Source: Notoacmeibacter sp.
Lineage (GTDB): Bacteria > Pseudomonadota > Alphaproteobacteria > Rhizobiales > Rhizobiaceae
DNA: 42,728 nucleotides
Reading direction: 5' to 3'
Assembly (NCBI GenBank): GCA_019912385.1
Contig: JAIOIW010000042.1
Location: 1 to 42,728, forward strand
Made by a program: the position numbers and the translations under genes. Numbering within the stretch: position 1 is the first letter of the stretch; every line of letters starts with the position of its first letter. The notes below the pieces were generated by a model. That model was not told the DNA's origin and made no database searches. It saw nothing but the letters and a program-made list of their open reading frames with translations. Shown here one piece after another: positions 21,579 to 30,383 of this stretch.

Positions 21579-22556
21579 TCAGTTCGCCGCTCTCAGGCCT
21601 GTCCCGTCCGTGGCGGCAAACACCTCGTCCGCACTCGCAGCGTTCCGCCGCCCGCGTTGCGCGACGACGATCAAGCCCTCGACAGGATCGCCCCGGTCCC
21701 TGCGGATGACGTGCCTGTCGAGCGACAGGATCTCAAACCCGGAGCGGGCGAGCAGATCGCTGAGATAGATCTCCGAATGAGCGTAGCGCCGCGAAGGTCT
21801 GAGCACCATCGGTGCCGGTCCCTCGTGACGCTCAACGGAGAAGGCAAAGAGGCCGCCTTCGACGCAGATACGCGCGGTGACGTCGAAGATGCGGTCCAAC
21901 GCCCCAAGATAGAGGAAGACGTCGGCGGCTACGACGAGGTCTGCGCTCAGGCCGGCGGGATCGAACGTCTGCAGGTCCTGCTGCGACAGCCGGTCATAAA
22001 CACGCTTGGCCTCCGCCTTTCTGAGCATGCCCGCCGAAATGTCGCAACCGTCGATGAAACTTGCCGTCCGGCGCAGGCGCTCGCCCATGAGACCCGTGCC
22101 GCAACCAAGGTCGACGACATAGGCGTAAGCGCGTGATCCGGCTGCACCCAGAGCATTCACGATCAGTTCCGGAACCCGGTAATCGAGCTTTTCGACCAGC
22201 GCCTTGTCGAACCGTTCGGCATACTGGTCGAACAGCGCGGCTACATAGGCGCTGAGCGGGGTATCGATCCGGTGCGCGGCGCCGGCCAGTTCGAGCTTGA
22301 GGCTCGCGCCGAACCGGTCGTCCGGATCGAGCCTCAAGGCCTCGGTCCAGGCTCCGATCGCGCCAGCCATCTCACCCGCCGCCTCGCGCATTTCACCCAG
22401 CCTGTACCAGCCGGCCGCCCATCCCGGGACAAGGTCAAGCACATCGGCCATCAGGCCGGTTGCGGCAGCCCGGTCGCCGCTTTCGAAAAGCATCCCGGCA
22501 TAGTCGGCGCGCCGATCTGCAACCAGGTCGCCCGAGGAAAACTGCATCAAGGTCAT
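21579..22556 (-). CDS. TPR-containing class I SAM-dependent methyltransferase
   Basis: A 325-residue protein that joins an N-terminal TPR-like helical region (residues about 15-95, with [35 protein letters not shown]) to a Rossmann methyltransferase domain. The SAM-binding motif [16 protein letters not shown] is at 147-162, with GCGTG at 151-155, and the acidic motif DGCDIS follows. The target is unknown; TPR helices suggest a protein partner. It has its own surroundings between ilvD and hyuB, both on the same strand but separated by more than 100 bp. Confidence 0.85.
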   Translation of the reverse strand: MTLMQFSSGDLVADRRADYAGMLFESGDRAAATGLMADVLDLVPGWAAGWYRLGEMREAAGEMAGAIGAWTEALRLDPDDRFGASLKLELAGAAHRIDTPLSAYVAALFDQYAERFDKALVEKLDYRVPELIVNALGAAGSRAYAYVVDLGCGTGLMGERLRRTASFIDGCDISAGMLRKAEAKRVYDRLSQQDLQTFDPAGLSADLVVAADVFLYLGALDRIFDVTARICVEGGLFAFSVERHEGPAPMVLRPSRRYAHSEIYLSDLLARSGFEILSLDRHVIRRDRGDPVEGLIVVAQRGRRNAASADEVFAATDGTGLRAAN

Positions 22557-22696
22557 GAGGATGAATCCGGCACCCGGAACGGGCCGGGCCGCGGCTTATC
22601 CATCAAGTCGGAGCGATTGGCAAGAGGCCAAGTGCCCTGCCCGATGCTTCTAACAGCCAGCCGCTGCTTCGCGACCGGGAACGACCGTTTGCGCGT

Positions 22697-24457
22697 TCAG
22701 GCATCCATGCGTTCAGGCGGCACGGATCGCAACTCACGGGTGGCTTCGATGTCCACCGCCCAAGGCTCGCCACACAACACCACGCCAAACATCTCGCGCG
22801 CCTGTTCCACCGTGTAGCGTTCGAGCCTGACATCTTCCGCAACCGCGGCCGGGTCGCGCGCAAACGCCTCGCCATAACCCCCGCCGCCCGGCGTTTTCAC
22901 GCGCACGCGATCGCCGGGCTCCAGCGCAATGTCCTGCTCCTTCGACAGGTGTACGGGCGTGTAGGCTTCGCCCGCACGCCACACGGTCACCTGGTTGGGT
23001 GCGCCGTCGGCACCGCCCAGTGCGCCCTGCGGTCCGAACCGGCCATGATCCATGACGAAGCTCGCCAGCGCATGGCCGCGCCGAAGCTCGATCTCGTAGT
23101 CGAGGCCGAGCCCGCCGCGATGCTGGCCCGCGCCGCCGGAACCCTCCCTGAGCGCGTAGCGGTGATAGAGCACCGGAAAGGCCTGCTCCATGATCTCTAC
23201 AGGCGGAGCCTTGGAAATGCCGATTGTCGAGCACCCGTTGGCCAGTCCGTCGGTCTCGGAATTGCCGCCATAGCCGCCGCCGGAAAGCTGGTACATGACG
23301 AAATCGCGGTTTCGTTCCGGATCGTGCCCGCCGAGCGCGAAATTGCCGGAGGTGCCGGCGGGCGCCGCCGTCACACGATCGGGCAAGGGCTGGACGAGCG
23401 CGGCGAAGACCGCTTCGGCAATGCGTTGGGAGACTTCCGCCGCGCATCCGGAGACCGGGCGGGGATAGCGGGCGTCGAGGAAGGTCCCCTCGTAGCCGGT
23501 CACGTGCAGCGGTTCGAAGGCCCCGGCGCTGATCGGTACTTCCGGGAATATGTGGCGCATGGCGAGATAGACCGAACTCATCGTCGTCGCCAGCACCGAG
23601 TTCATCGGCCCGATACAGGGCGCCGCCGAGCCGGAGAAATCGAAAGAAAGTTCGCCGCCCGCCTTGGTGATGGCAAGGCGGATCGCCAGCGGTTCGTTGA
23701 TGACGCCGTCGCTGTCAACCCAGGCAACGGAATTGTAGGTACCGTCGGGAATGAGGCCGATGCAGGCGCGCATCTGCTCGCTGGCGCGCTCGCGCAGTTC
23801 GGCGATCGCCGCGCGCACCGTGTCGTCGCCGTATCGGTCGAGCAGTTCGTTCAGCCGGTCCGCCCCGACCATCAGCGCTGCGGCCTGTGCCTTGACGTCA
23901 CCGATGCGCTGGTCGGCTACGCGGATATTGGAGCAGATGATGGAATAGATTTCCTCGTCGAGGATACCTTGCTTGAACAGCCTGACCGGTGGCAGGCGCA
24001 ACCCCTCCTGCTCCACGGCGGTCGCCGAAGCGGAAAACCCGCCGGGCACCGAGCCCCCCGTATCCGGCCAATGGCCGGTATTGGACAACCAGCAGAACAG
24101 TTCACCACCGCGATAGAAGGGGCGGGCAAAGCGGACATCCATCAGGTGCGTGCCGCCGAGATAGGGATCGTTGACGATGTAAATATCATCGGGCTGCGGT
24201 CTTGCGACTCGCCCCTGGCCGATCATGTCGATCAGGGTTCGCGTCGAATACTGCATGGTGCCGACGAAAACCGGCAACCCTCCCGCGCCCTGTGCGATCA
24301 GCGAGCCGTCATCGGCGGCGTAGATGCCGTCGGAGCGGTCGTTTGCCTCGGCGATCACCGGCGAAAACGCAGCGCGCGAGAACGCCAGGTCCATCTCGTC
24401 GCAGACCTGCTGCAAACCCGCCTGGATGACGCTGAGGGTGATCGGATCGAGGCTCAT
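22697..24457 (-). CDS. hyuB: Hydantoinase B / oxoprolinase family protein (HyuB)
   Basis: A 586-residue HyuB subunit. With HyuA it forms an ATP-dependent enzyme that opens cyclic amides (N-methylhydantoin, 5-oxoproline) or, in related systems, carboxylates ketones. The family start DPITLSVIQAGLQQVCDEMDLAF, the NDPYLGGTHLMD stretch and the Gly-rich C-terminus (GGGYG) are visible. ATG 24457 overlaps the hyuA stop by four bases (ATGA), so both subunits are co-translated. See hyuA for regulation and pathway context. Full length, no sign of damage. Confidence 0.9.
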   Translation of the reverse strand: MSLDPITLSVIQAGLQQVCDEMDLAFSRAAFSPVIAEANDRSDGIYAADDGSLIAQGAGGLPVFVGTMQYSTRTLIDMIGQGRVARPQPDDIYIVNDPYLGGTHLMDVRFARPFYRGGELFCWLSNTGHWPDTGGSVPGGFSASATAVEQEGLRLPPVRLFKQGILDEEIYSIICSNIRVADQRIGDVKAQAAALMVGADRLNELLDRYGDDTVRAAIAELRERASEQMRACIGLIPDGTYNSVAWVDSDGVINEPLAIRLAITKAGGELSFDFSGSAAPCIGPMNSVLATTMSSVYLAMRHIFPEVPISAGAFEPLHVTGYEGTFLDARYPRPVSGCAAEVSQRIAEAVFAALVQPLPDRVTAAPAGTSGNFALGGHDPERNRDFVMYQLSGGGYGGNSETDGLANGCSTIGISKAPPVEIMEQAFPVLYHRYALREGSGGAGQHRGGLGLDYEIELRRGHALASFVMDHGRFGPQGALGGADGAPNQVTVWRAGEAYTPVHLSKEQDIALEPGDRVRVKTPGGGGYGEAFARDPAAVAEDVRLERYTVEQAREMFGVVLCGEPWAVDIEATRELRSVPPERMDA

Positions 24458-26514
24458 CGGAGCGTCCCCACGGTAATCAGGATATTGCCGTCCTTGTCGC
24501 CTGTCGCCACGTCGCCGGGCTCCAGCAGGATCGTGGTGTCCATCTGCTCGATGACAGCCGGCCCGGCCAGGTCAAATTCCAGCGGCAGGTGGTCACGCCA
24601 GTATATCGCGGTATCATGCCATTCGCCGTCGAAATGCACCGCCCGGCTGCCGGTCTGTGCGTCCTTAAGCGTCTTCTTGCGCGATGCGGGATCGATGAGC
24701 GTCGACAGGTCGAAATCGCTGCGCCGGCCGATGGAGGACACGTTGAGATTGACGAGGTTGGCGCGGATCTCGCCAAGCTCGACCCGGAAGCGCTTGAAAT
24801 AGGCTTCCTCGAACAGCCGCCGAAGCTCCTCGCGATCAGGCGTGCGCCCCGTCAGCGGCACACGCAGGAGATGCGTCTGGCCGATGAACTGCATATCGAC
24901 GCTGAGCGAATGGGTAATCTGCTCTACCTTCACTTTTTCGCGGGCGATCAGTTCATGGCCTTCCGCCATACGCTCGGCAAAGACCGCGTGGACATGGTCC
25001 ATGTCGACGGTGTCGAGCGGCCTGTTGATTGTATTGACGAAATCATGGCGCAGGTCGGCGACCACGCAGCCGAGCGCATTGGTGATACCCGGCCGGCTGG
25101 GAACCAGCACCCTGGGAATGGCGAGTTCGCGGGCAAGCGCAGTGGCGTGCAACGGCCCCGCGCCCCCGAATGCAAACAGCGTGAAATCGCGCGGATCGGC
25201 ACCGAGCGAAACCGAGACCATGCGGATGGCGCCGGCCATGCGGGTATTTGCCATACGGATAACCGCGGCCGCCGCACCGGTAGCGTCGAGCCCGAGCCTG
25301 TTGCCGAGATCGCGGTCGAAGATGGCTGAGACATCGTCCACCGATACCCCGCCCCTCACTGCCTTGAGCTTGGCCGGGTTGAACCGCCCGAGCAGCAGGT
25401 TGGCGTCCGAGATGGTCGGCTGCGTGCCGCCCCTGCCGTAACAGACCGGACCCGGATCGGCGCCCGCGCTTTCCGGCCCGACATCCAGCAGGCCGGCCGC
25501 GTTGACCCGCGCGATAGACCCGCCGCCGGCGCCCACCGTGCGCACGTCGACCATCGGCACGTGGATCGGCATCGCATATTCGATCTCGATCTCGCCCGAG
25601 ACCGACGGTTCGGCATGGCGGATAAGCGCGACATCGGTGGATGTACCGCCCATGTCGTAGGTGATCAGATTGCCGAAGCCCGCGCGCGCGCCAGTATAAG
25701 CAGCCGCCTTGACGCCGGAGGCCGGCCCCGACATCACGGTTTTTGCCGCCTCGCGCGCGACCAGGCGCGCCGAGACCATGCCGCCGTTTCCGTTCATGAC
25801 CAGCACTTCGCCGCCGTAGCCCTTGCCCGCCAACTCGTCGGTCAATCGCTTCAGGTATCGTTCCAGCAAAGGCTGCACCGAGGCGTTGACGGCCGCCGTG
25901 ACGCCGCGCTCGAATTCCCGGCTTTCCGACAGCAATTGGTGGCTAAGTGTCACGTGGTCGTTGGGCCAAAGCGAACCCGCGATCTCACCGGCCCGCAGTT
26001 CGTGGGCCGGGTTGGCATAGGCATGGAGGAAATGGATGACGAGCGATTCACAGCCCGCTTCGCGCAATTTCGCGACCGCCGCGGCAACGTCCGCCTCGTT
26101 CAGCGGCGTCACGACGCGGCCCGCTGCATCCATCCGTTCCGCAACCTCCAGGCGCAGATCGCGCGCAATGATCGGCCGGAACTCGCCCTTCATGCCGTAA
26201 GGTTGCGGCCGCGTGCGCCGTCCAAGCTCGAGAATGTCGCGAAAGCCCCGCGTGGTGATCAGACCGGTGCGGCTCAGCTTGCGCTCCAACACGGCATTGG
26301 TGGTAGTTGTCGTGCCGTGCACGATCAGATCGACAGTGCCGAGATCAACGCCGCCTTCATCGAGAGCGGCCAGGACGCCAAAGGCCTGGTTGCCGGGCGT
26401 GCTCGCCACCTTCGCGAGCCGGACCTCTCCGGTTGACTGGTCGAGCAGGATCAGGTCGGTAAAGGTGCCGCCGACATCGACTCCGACCACTTGGCCCGTC
26501 CCCTTGTTCGCCAT
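24454..26514 (-). CDS. hyuA: Hydantoinase A / oxoprolinase family protein (HyuA)
   Basis: A 686-residue ATP-binding subunit of the acetate-kinase/Hsp70 fold. GVDVGGTFTDLI (residues 10-21) is the phosphate-binding start; a second phosphate loop is YDMGGTSTDVALI, and FGGAGPLHA is in the C-terminal part. With HyuB it hydrolyses a cyclic amide at the cost of ATP. In this island a lactam such as 6-oxo-tetrahydronicotinate is a candidate substrate (inference). I chose ATG 26514 because AAAGGAAG lies upstream and because the operator-like repeat at 26531-26546 then falls in the leader; ATG 26541 would put the repeat in the coding region. Confidence 0.9.
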   Translation of the reverse strand: MANKGTGQVVGVDVGGTFTDLILLDQSTGEVRLAKVASTPGNQAFGVLAALDEGGVDLGTVDLIVHGTTTTTNAVLERKLSRTGLITTRGFRDILELGRRTRPQPYGMKGEFRPIIARDLRLEVAERMDAAGRVVTPLNEADVAAAVAKLREAGCESLVIHFLHAYANPAHELRAGEIAGSLWPNDHVTLSHQLLSESREFERGVTAAVNASVQPLLERYLKRLTDELAGKGYGGEVLVMNGNGGMVSARLVAREAAKTVMSGPASGVKAAAYTGARAGFGNLITYDMGGTSTDVALIRHAEPSVSGEIEIEYAMPIHVPMVDVRTVGAGGGSIARVNAAGLLDVGPESAGADPGPVCYGRGGTQPTISDANLLLGRFNPAKLKAVRGGVSVDDVSAIFDRDLGNRLGLDATGAAAAVIRMANTRMAGAIRMVSVSLGADPRDFTLFAFGGAGPLHATALARELAIPRVLVPSRPGITNALGCVVADLRHDFVNTINRPLDTVDMDHVHAVFAERMAEGHELIAREKVKVEQITHSLSVDMQFIGQTHLLRVPLTGRTPDREELRRLFEEAYFKRFRVELGEIRANLVNLNVSSIGRRSDFDLSTLIDPASRKKTLKDAQTGSRAVHFDGEWHDTAIYWRDHLPLEFDLAGPAVIEQMDTTILLEPGDVATGDKDGNILITVGTLR

Positions 26515-26530
26515 GCCGGAGGCTTCCTTT

Positions 26531-26546
26531 TTTGTTGGCATACAAA
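26531..26546. promoter_or_regulatory. Operator-like inverted repeat TTTGT-N6-ACAAA upstream of hyuA
   Basis: TTTGT-TGGCAT-ACAAA, with the same half-sites and spacing as the repeat at 33962-33977 next to marR. On the minus strand a TTGACA (26575-26570) lies 23 bp upstream; a 17-bp spacer leads to a weak -10 (ATTTCA, 26552-26547) abutting the repeat. The repeat would therefore cover the transcription start of hyuA. It also lies in the divergent gap shared with the membrane-protein gene at 26633. Confidence 0.6.
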
Positions 26547-26569
26547 TGAAATCCGCAATCCGCCGCAAA

Positions 26570-26575
26570 TGTCAA
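26570..26575 (-). promoter_or_regulatory. Candidate -35 element of the hyuAB promoter
   Basis: TTGACA on the minus strand, 56 bp upstream of hyuA ATG. Its distance to the operator-like repeat (23 bp) parallels the arrangement at the marR-adjacent promoter (26 bp). The -10 is poor, as expected if an activator or just weak basal expression is involved. Confidence 0.45.
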
Positions 26576-26632
26576 TGTGAAGGGCGCACGCGGTATGTTT
26601 CCAACACCAGCCCTCTCGTCCATAGTGAGGCC

Positions 26633-28075
26633 ATGCCCACCCCTGTCCTCCCTGTAGCAGCCCCGCCACGATCAGCCGCCCGCCTGGGCAGGATGGCGTT
26701 CGCGACAATTATGGCTCTGTTCTACGCAGGGCCCGCCATGGCCCATGTCTCGTCGGAACAGGCCTTCGTGCTGTTGCTGCCGACGGATGTTTACATCACC
26801 GCCGGTGTCGCGGCTGTCGCGATGACCGTCGTGCTCCTCGGCTTTCTTCCGGCGCGGTGGACGCTCGCGATGTTCCGCACGATCACGACCAGGGGCATTG
26901 ACCGGTCGAACTGGCAGGAGTGGACCAGCACCGCGTCATTCCTGGTTCTTGCAGTCGCCATCGCGGCCGGTTTGTGGGGCCCGCATAATCCGCTGACCAA
27001 CCCGCTGACGCTGCTGGTCTTTACAGTGTGGTTCGTCGTCCTCCTGCCCCTCTTCGCCGTGTTCGGCGACCTTTGGCAGTGGATCAACCCCTGGACGGGC
27101 CCCCATCGCCTGCTGACGCCGCTTCTGGGTAACGCTCGACCGCTGAAGCTTCCCCGATGGCTGGGCGCATGGCCCGGGGTCGTGCTCTATCTCGCCTTCG
27201 CGTGCTTCTACCTCGCCGATATCGCGCCCGACGATCCCGAACGCCTTGCCGTCATCGTCGCCGCCTACTGGCTCCTCAACTTCGCTGCCATCGTGCTGTT
27301 CGGAGAGCGCGAATGGCTCACGCGCGGGGAGTTCACCGCGATGCTGGCAGCCAACTACGCGACCATTTCGCCGTTCAGGCGAGACGCAGGCGGTATCGCC
27401 ACAGGCTTGCCCGGCCATCGCATCGTCTCGGCCCCGGCATTGACGGTCTCCGGCGCTGTTTTTGTCACATCCATTCTCGCCACCGGTTCATTCGACGGGC
27501 TCAACGAAACCTTCTGGTGGCTGGCAAATATCGGCATCAATCCGCTGGATTTTCCCGGTCGCTCGGCGGTCTTCTGGCAGAATATCGGCGGCTTGGTGGC
27601 ATCGTGTTTTTTGCTTGCAGTCATCTTCGCCCTGTGCGTCTGGATCGGACTGCGCCTTGCCGGTGGCGGTGTCGCCTTTGGCGAAGCCTTCGGGCGGTTC
27701 GCCCACGCTATCATGCCGATCGCCGTCGCCTATCACGTGGCCCATTACCTCACGGTGTTTCTGGTCAGCGGACAATACGCCCTTGTCGCCATCAATGACC
27801 CGCTGGATACCGACGCAAACCTGTTCGGCCTGGAGCATTTTCAGGTCACGACAGGGTTTTTCAATACCCGTGATACGGTGCGCGCCATCTTCCTCACGGA
27901 GGCCGGCGCCATCGTGCTAGGCCACATGCTGGCCGTCCTTGTATCGCACGCCATCGCGCTGAAACTGTTTCCCAACGCCCGCCGCGCGCTCTTCAGTCAG
28001 ATCCCGATAGCCTTGCTGATGATCGTCTACACGCTTTTTGGCCTGTGGTTGCTCGCCGCGCCGCGCGGCGGATAG
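26633..28075 (+). CDS. Polytopic inner-membrane protein, function unknown
   Basis: A 480-residue membrane protein with a cleavable signal-like N-terminus (about residues 20-37, ending GPAMAHVSSEQAF) followed by roughly ten hydrophobic segments. It has no ATPase, transporter or enzyme motif that I can name. The AHVSSEQAFVLLLPT start reminds me of membrane proteins annotated fenitrothion hydrolase in databases; this is recollection and the annotation is itself uncertain. ATG 26633 is chosen (GTGAGG upstream, rather close); ATG 26693 is an alternative. It diverges from hyuA and is followed 92 bp later by the ABC transporter genes on the same strand, so it could take part in the same uptake or processing of the substrate. 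Confidence 0.75.
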   Translation: MPTPVLPVAAPPRSAARLGRMAFATIMALFYAGPAMAHVSSEQAFVLLLPTDVYITAGVAAVAMTVVLLGFLPARWTLAMFRTITTRGIDRSNWQEWTSTASFLVLAVAIAAGLWGPHNPLTNPLTLLVFTVWFVVLLPLFAVFGDLWQWINPWTGPHRLLTPLLGNARPLKLPRWLGAWPGVVLYLAFACFYLADIAPDDPERLAVIVAAYWLLNFAAIVLFGEREWLTRGEFTAMLAANYATISPFRRDAGGIATGLPGHRIVSAPALTVSGAVFVTSILATGSFDGLNETFWWLANIGINPLDFPGRSAVFWQNIGGLVASCFLLAVIFALCVWIGLRLAGGGVAFGEAFGRFAHAIMPIAVAYHVAHYLTVFLVSGQYALVAINDPLDTDANLFGLEHFQVTTGFFNTRDTVRAIFLTEAGAIVLGHMLAVLVSHAIALKLFPNARRALFSQIPIALLMIVYTLFGLWLLAAPRGG

Positions 28076-28084
28076 GTGTTTTTT
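28054..28084 (+). terminator. Possible terminator at the end of the membrane-protein gene
   Basis: CGCCGCG-CCG-CGCGGCG (28054-28070), a perfect 7-bp GC stem overlapping the end of the gene at 26633, then an interval of 8 bases and six Ts (28079-28084). The gap between stem and T-run is longer than ideal. Termination here would separate the membrane-protein gene from the ABC operon. Confidence 0.4.
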
Positions 28085-28167
28085 ATCAATGAACCTAGAC
28101 AAGTCGCCATTCGCTCGACAATCTTGGCTGCCGCATTTCCGCTTCCGCTCGCATGAGGAGATCAATC

Positions 28168-29460
28168 ATGCCCCGTTCCAGGAAATCCCCCATCCTTGCC
28201 ACCCGCCGTACTGTGCTGAAGTCCGTTGCCGCAGGCGCCGGTCTTGCCGCCATGCCCGGCTTCGTGCGTTACGCGCAAGCGCAGAGCTCGGCGCCGATCA
28301 AGATCGGCTTCCAGGTTCACCGCACCGGCATCGGCGCCGCCTATGGCCGCTGGTACGACCGCACGACCACGGCCGCCGTCAAGCTGATCAACGATGCCGG
28401 AGGAATCAATGGCCGGCCTGTCGAGATTATCGCAGAGGATGACGGAACCGATCCCAAGCGCGGCGCGGAGGTCGTCGAGAAATTCGCCAGCCAGCACAAT
28501 TGCGATGTCGGATACGGAACGCTGTTCAGCCATGTCGTGATGGGTTCGGCCCCGCGTGCCGGCGAGATCAAGCTGCCCTATTTCGTGGTCTCCGAAGGCC
28601 ACCACGTCGCCAGCGGCGCGCTCAACCGCTACACGCTCCAGCCCGGCATCACCGACGTCAAGAGCCAGGTGAAGTCGATGGCGCCCTTCGTCATGGGCAA
28701 TCTCGGCAAGAAGGTCACGATGATCTTCCCCGACTACGCATTCGGTCACGATCACCGCGACTTCTTTTCCGCCGCGGTCGAGGCCAATGGCGGGCAGGTC
28801 ATCGAGAAGATCGCCATCCCGCCGACGGAAACCTCGTTCACCAAGTATTTCCCGAAGATCCCGCGCGAAACCGAAGTCATCTACCACGTCATGGTCGGCC
28901 CCGCCGTCCTGACCTTCGTGAAGGAGATGGGCGAATTCTATGGCCCGAACAAGCCGCAGATATTCGGCTTCATCGACAGCCTGGAAGCCGTCGACCTCAA
29001 TAGCCCGGGACTGGAATTCCTCGACGGCACCTACTTCTGGGAAGGCATGCCGCGTTACACCCAGGCCGACCAGAACGACTACGACAAGCATTATCGCGCC
29101 GCCGTTGGCGTCGATGACAATGGTGCTTCGGTATCCGATCCGAAGGATGTCTCCACCTTCGCCCACATGTTCGGCTGCTGGGAGACGCTTTACGTCATCA
29201 AGGCCGGCATGGAAGCAGCCGGCTATCAGGGTCCGCAGGACCGCGCCAAGCTGATCGAGGCCATCGAGGCGATGACCGACATGCCGCATTCCAACGAACA
29301 CCCGCAGGGTGCCAAGAAGTTCAACGGCAGGACCCACCAGGTTTTCGGCCCGCAATATATCTCCAAGGTCGAAGGCGGAAAACTGGTGGTCCAGCACACC
29401 ACGGCGATCGAGGACGGTTTCTACCCGGACGAAACCGACTACACGACCCAGTCGTTCTGA
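28168..29460 (+). CDS. ABC transporter substrate-binding protein (Liv/amide type), Tat-exported
   Basis: A 430-residue periplasmic binding protein of the leucine/amide class (Peripla_BP_6 type). The N-terminus has a twin-arginine signal (TRRTVLK, residues 12-18, then a hydrophobic stretch, cleavage about AQA 38). The mature protein begins PIKIGFQVHRTGIGAAYGRW and shows DDGTDPKRGAEV and later DYAFGHDHRDFF, as in the family. Its ligand cannot be read off; the surrounding genes suggest an N-heterocycle or amide. ATG 28168 has GAGGAG upstream and is preferred over ATG 28153. A strong hairpin follows before the permease gene. Confidence 0.9.
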   Translation: MPRSRKSPILATRRTVLKSVAAGAGLAAMPGFVRYAQAQSSAPIKIGFQVHRTGIGAAYGRWYDRTTTAAVKLINDAGGINGRPVEIIAEDDGTDPKRGAEVVEKFASQHNCDVGYGTLFSHVVMGSAPRAGEIKLPYFVVSEGHHVASGALNRYTLQPGITDVKSQVKSMAPFVMGNLGKKVTMIFPDYAFGHDHRDFFSAAVEANGGQVIEKIAIPPTETSFTKYFPKIPRETEVIYHVMVGPAVLTFVKEMGEFYGPNKPQIFGFIDSLEAVDLNSPGLEFLDGTYFWEGMPRYTQADQNDYDKHYRAAVGVDDNGASVSDPKDVSTFAHMFGCWETLYVIKAGMEAAGYQGPQDRAKLIEAIEAMTDMPHSNEHPQGAKKFNGRTHQVFGPQYISKVEGGKLVVQHTTAIEDGFYPDETDYTTQSF

Positions 29461-29466
29461 TACCCC

Positions 29467-29490
29467 GCGCCCCGGCCCTGGCCGGGGCGC
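29467..29490 (+). other. Perfect intercistronic hairpin between the binding protein and permease genes
   Basis: GCGCCCCGGCC-CT-GGCCGGGGCGC, an 11-bp perfect inverted repeat with a tiny loop, starting 6 bases after the binding-protein stop. There is no T-tract, so it is not a classic terminator. In other ABC operons such stems protect the upstream mRNA from 3' decay, so that more binding protein than permease is made. The same role is likely here. Confidence 0.8.
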
Positions 29491-29501
29491 AAGGTTCTCC
29501 C

Positions 29502-30383
29502 ATGGATTTTGGCCCCTATCTCTTCCTGGCGTCGCTCGAAGGCGCGGTCACAGCTGCGGTCCTCGCCCTGACGGCGGTGGGCCTGAGCCTCGTCTTCGGT
29601 GTCATGCGCGTGGTCAATGTCGCCCATGGCGAATTTTTCATGCTGGGCGCGGTCGTCGCCTGGTGGGTGGCGTCATATGCCGGCGGACACCCCGCGATCG
29701 GCTTCGCCCTGGCGTTGCTGATCGCGCCGATCGTTACCGGCGCCGTGGCGGCGGTGGCGGATTTTCTGGTGCTCAAGCGCCTCGATTACGATCCTGAGCG
29801 GACCATCGTCGCAACGATAGGCCTGCTCTATATCATCCAGCAGACCGTGCTGATGACATACGGGCCGGAGGCGCGCCCGGTCGAGGCGCCGTTCAATGTC
29901 CGCATCTATTTCCCCTGGTTCGGTTACTCTACCTACAAGTTCTTCGTCATCGGCGCCGCCGTCGCGATCCTGCTTGGCGTCTGGCTTCTCATGACCCGCA
30001 CCCGGTTCGGCCTGGTGATGCGGGCAACCCAGCTCGATCGCGAGACCGCCCTCGCCTTCGCCATTCCCGTCGACCGCGTCTATGCGCTCGTGTTCGGCCT
30101 CGGCGCCGCGCTGGCCGCGCTGGCCGCCGTACTCATCGTTCCGATCCAGCAGGCCCATTACCTGATGGGCGGCGATCCCCTGCTGCTTTCGTTCATCGTC
30201 GTCATCATCGGTGGCCTCGGCAGCCTCGCGGGAACCATCGTCGCTGCCGTTCTGGTCGGCATGAGTGACGGCATCATCTCCGTCTTCTTCTCGCCGACGC
30301 TGGCCAAGATCATTGCGACGCTGCTCGTTGCCCTCGTCCTCGTCTTCCGCCCGCAGGGCCTGTTTGGAAAACGCGCACTGTGA
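29502..30383 (+). CDS. Branched-chain-type ABC permease (LivH-like)
   Basis: A 293-residue inner-membrane permease with about eight hydrophobic segments. It shows the family start FLASLEGAVTAAVLALTAVGLSLVFGVMRVVNVAHGEFFMLGA. The conserved VNVAHGEF region near residue 40 and the C-terminal GGLGSLAGTIVAAVLVG loop, which contacts the ATPase, are visible. It forms a heterodimer with the next gene product. Starts 11 bp after the hairpin at 29467-29490; the following gene overlaps its end by 4 bases. Specificity follows the binding protein. Confidence 0.92.
   Translation: MDFGPYLFLASLEGAVTAAVLALTAVGLSLVFGVMRVVNVAHGEFFMLGAVVAWWVASYAGGHPAIGFALALLIAPIVTGAVAAVADFLVLKRLDYDPERTIVATIGLLYIIQQTVLMTYGPEARPVEAPFNVRIYFPWFGYSTYKFFVIGAAVAILLGVWLLMTRTRFGLVMRATQLDRETALAFAIPVDRVYALVFGLGAALAALAAVLIVPIQQAHYLMGGDPLLLSFIVVIIGGLGSLAGTIVAAVLVGMSDGIISVFFSPTLAKIIATLLVALVLVFRPQGLFGKRAL

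Noticed and set aside
22697-26514. Acetone or acetophenone carboxylase subunits
   Set aside because: HyuA/HyuB are related to these, but the extra small subunits of such carboxylases are missing.
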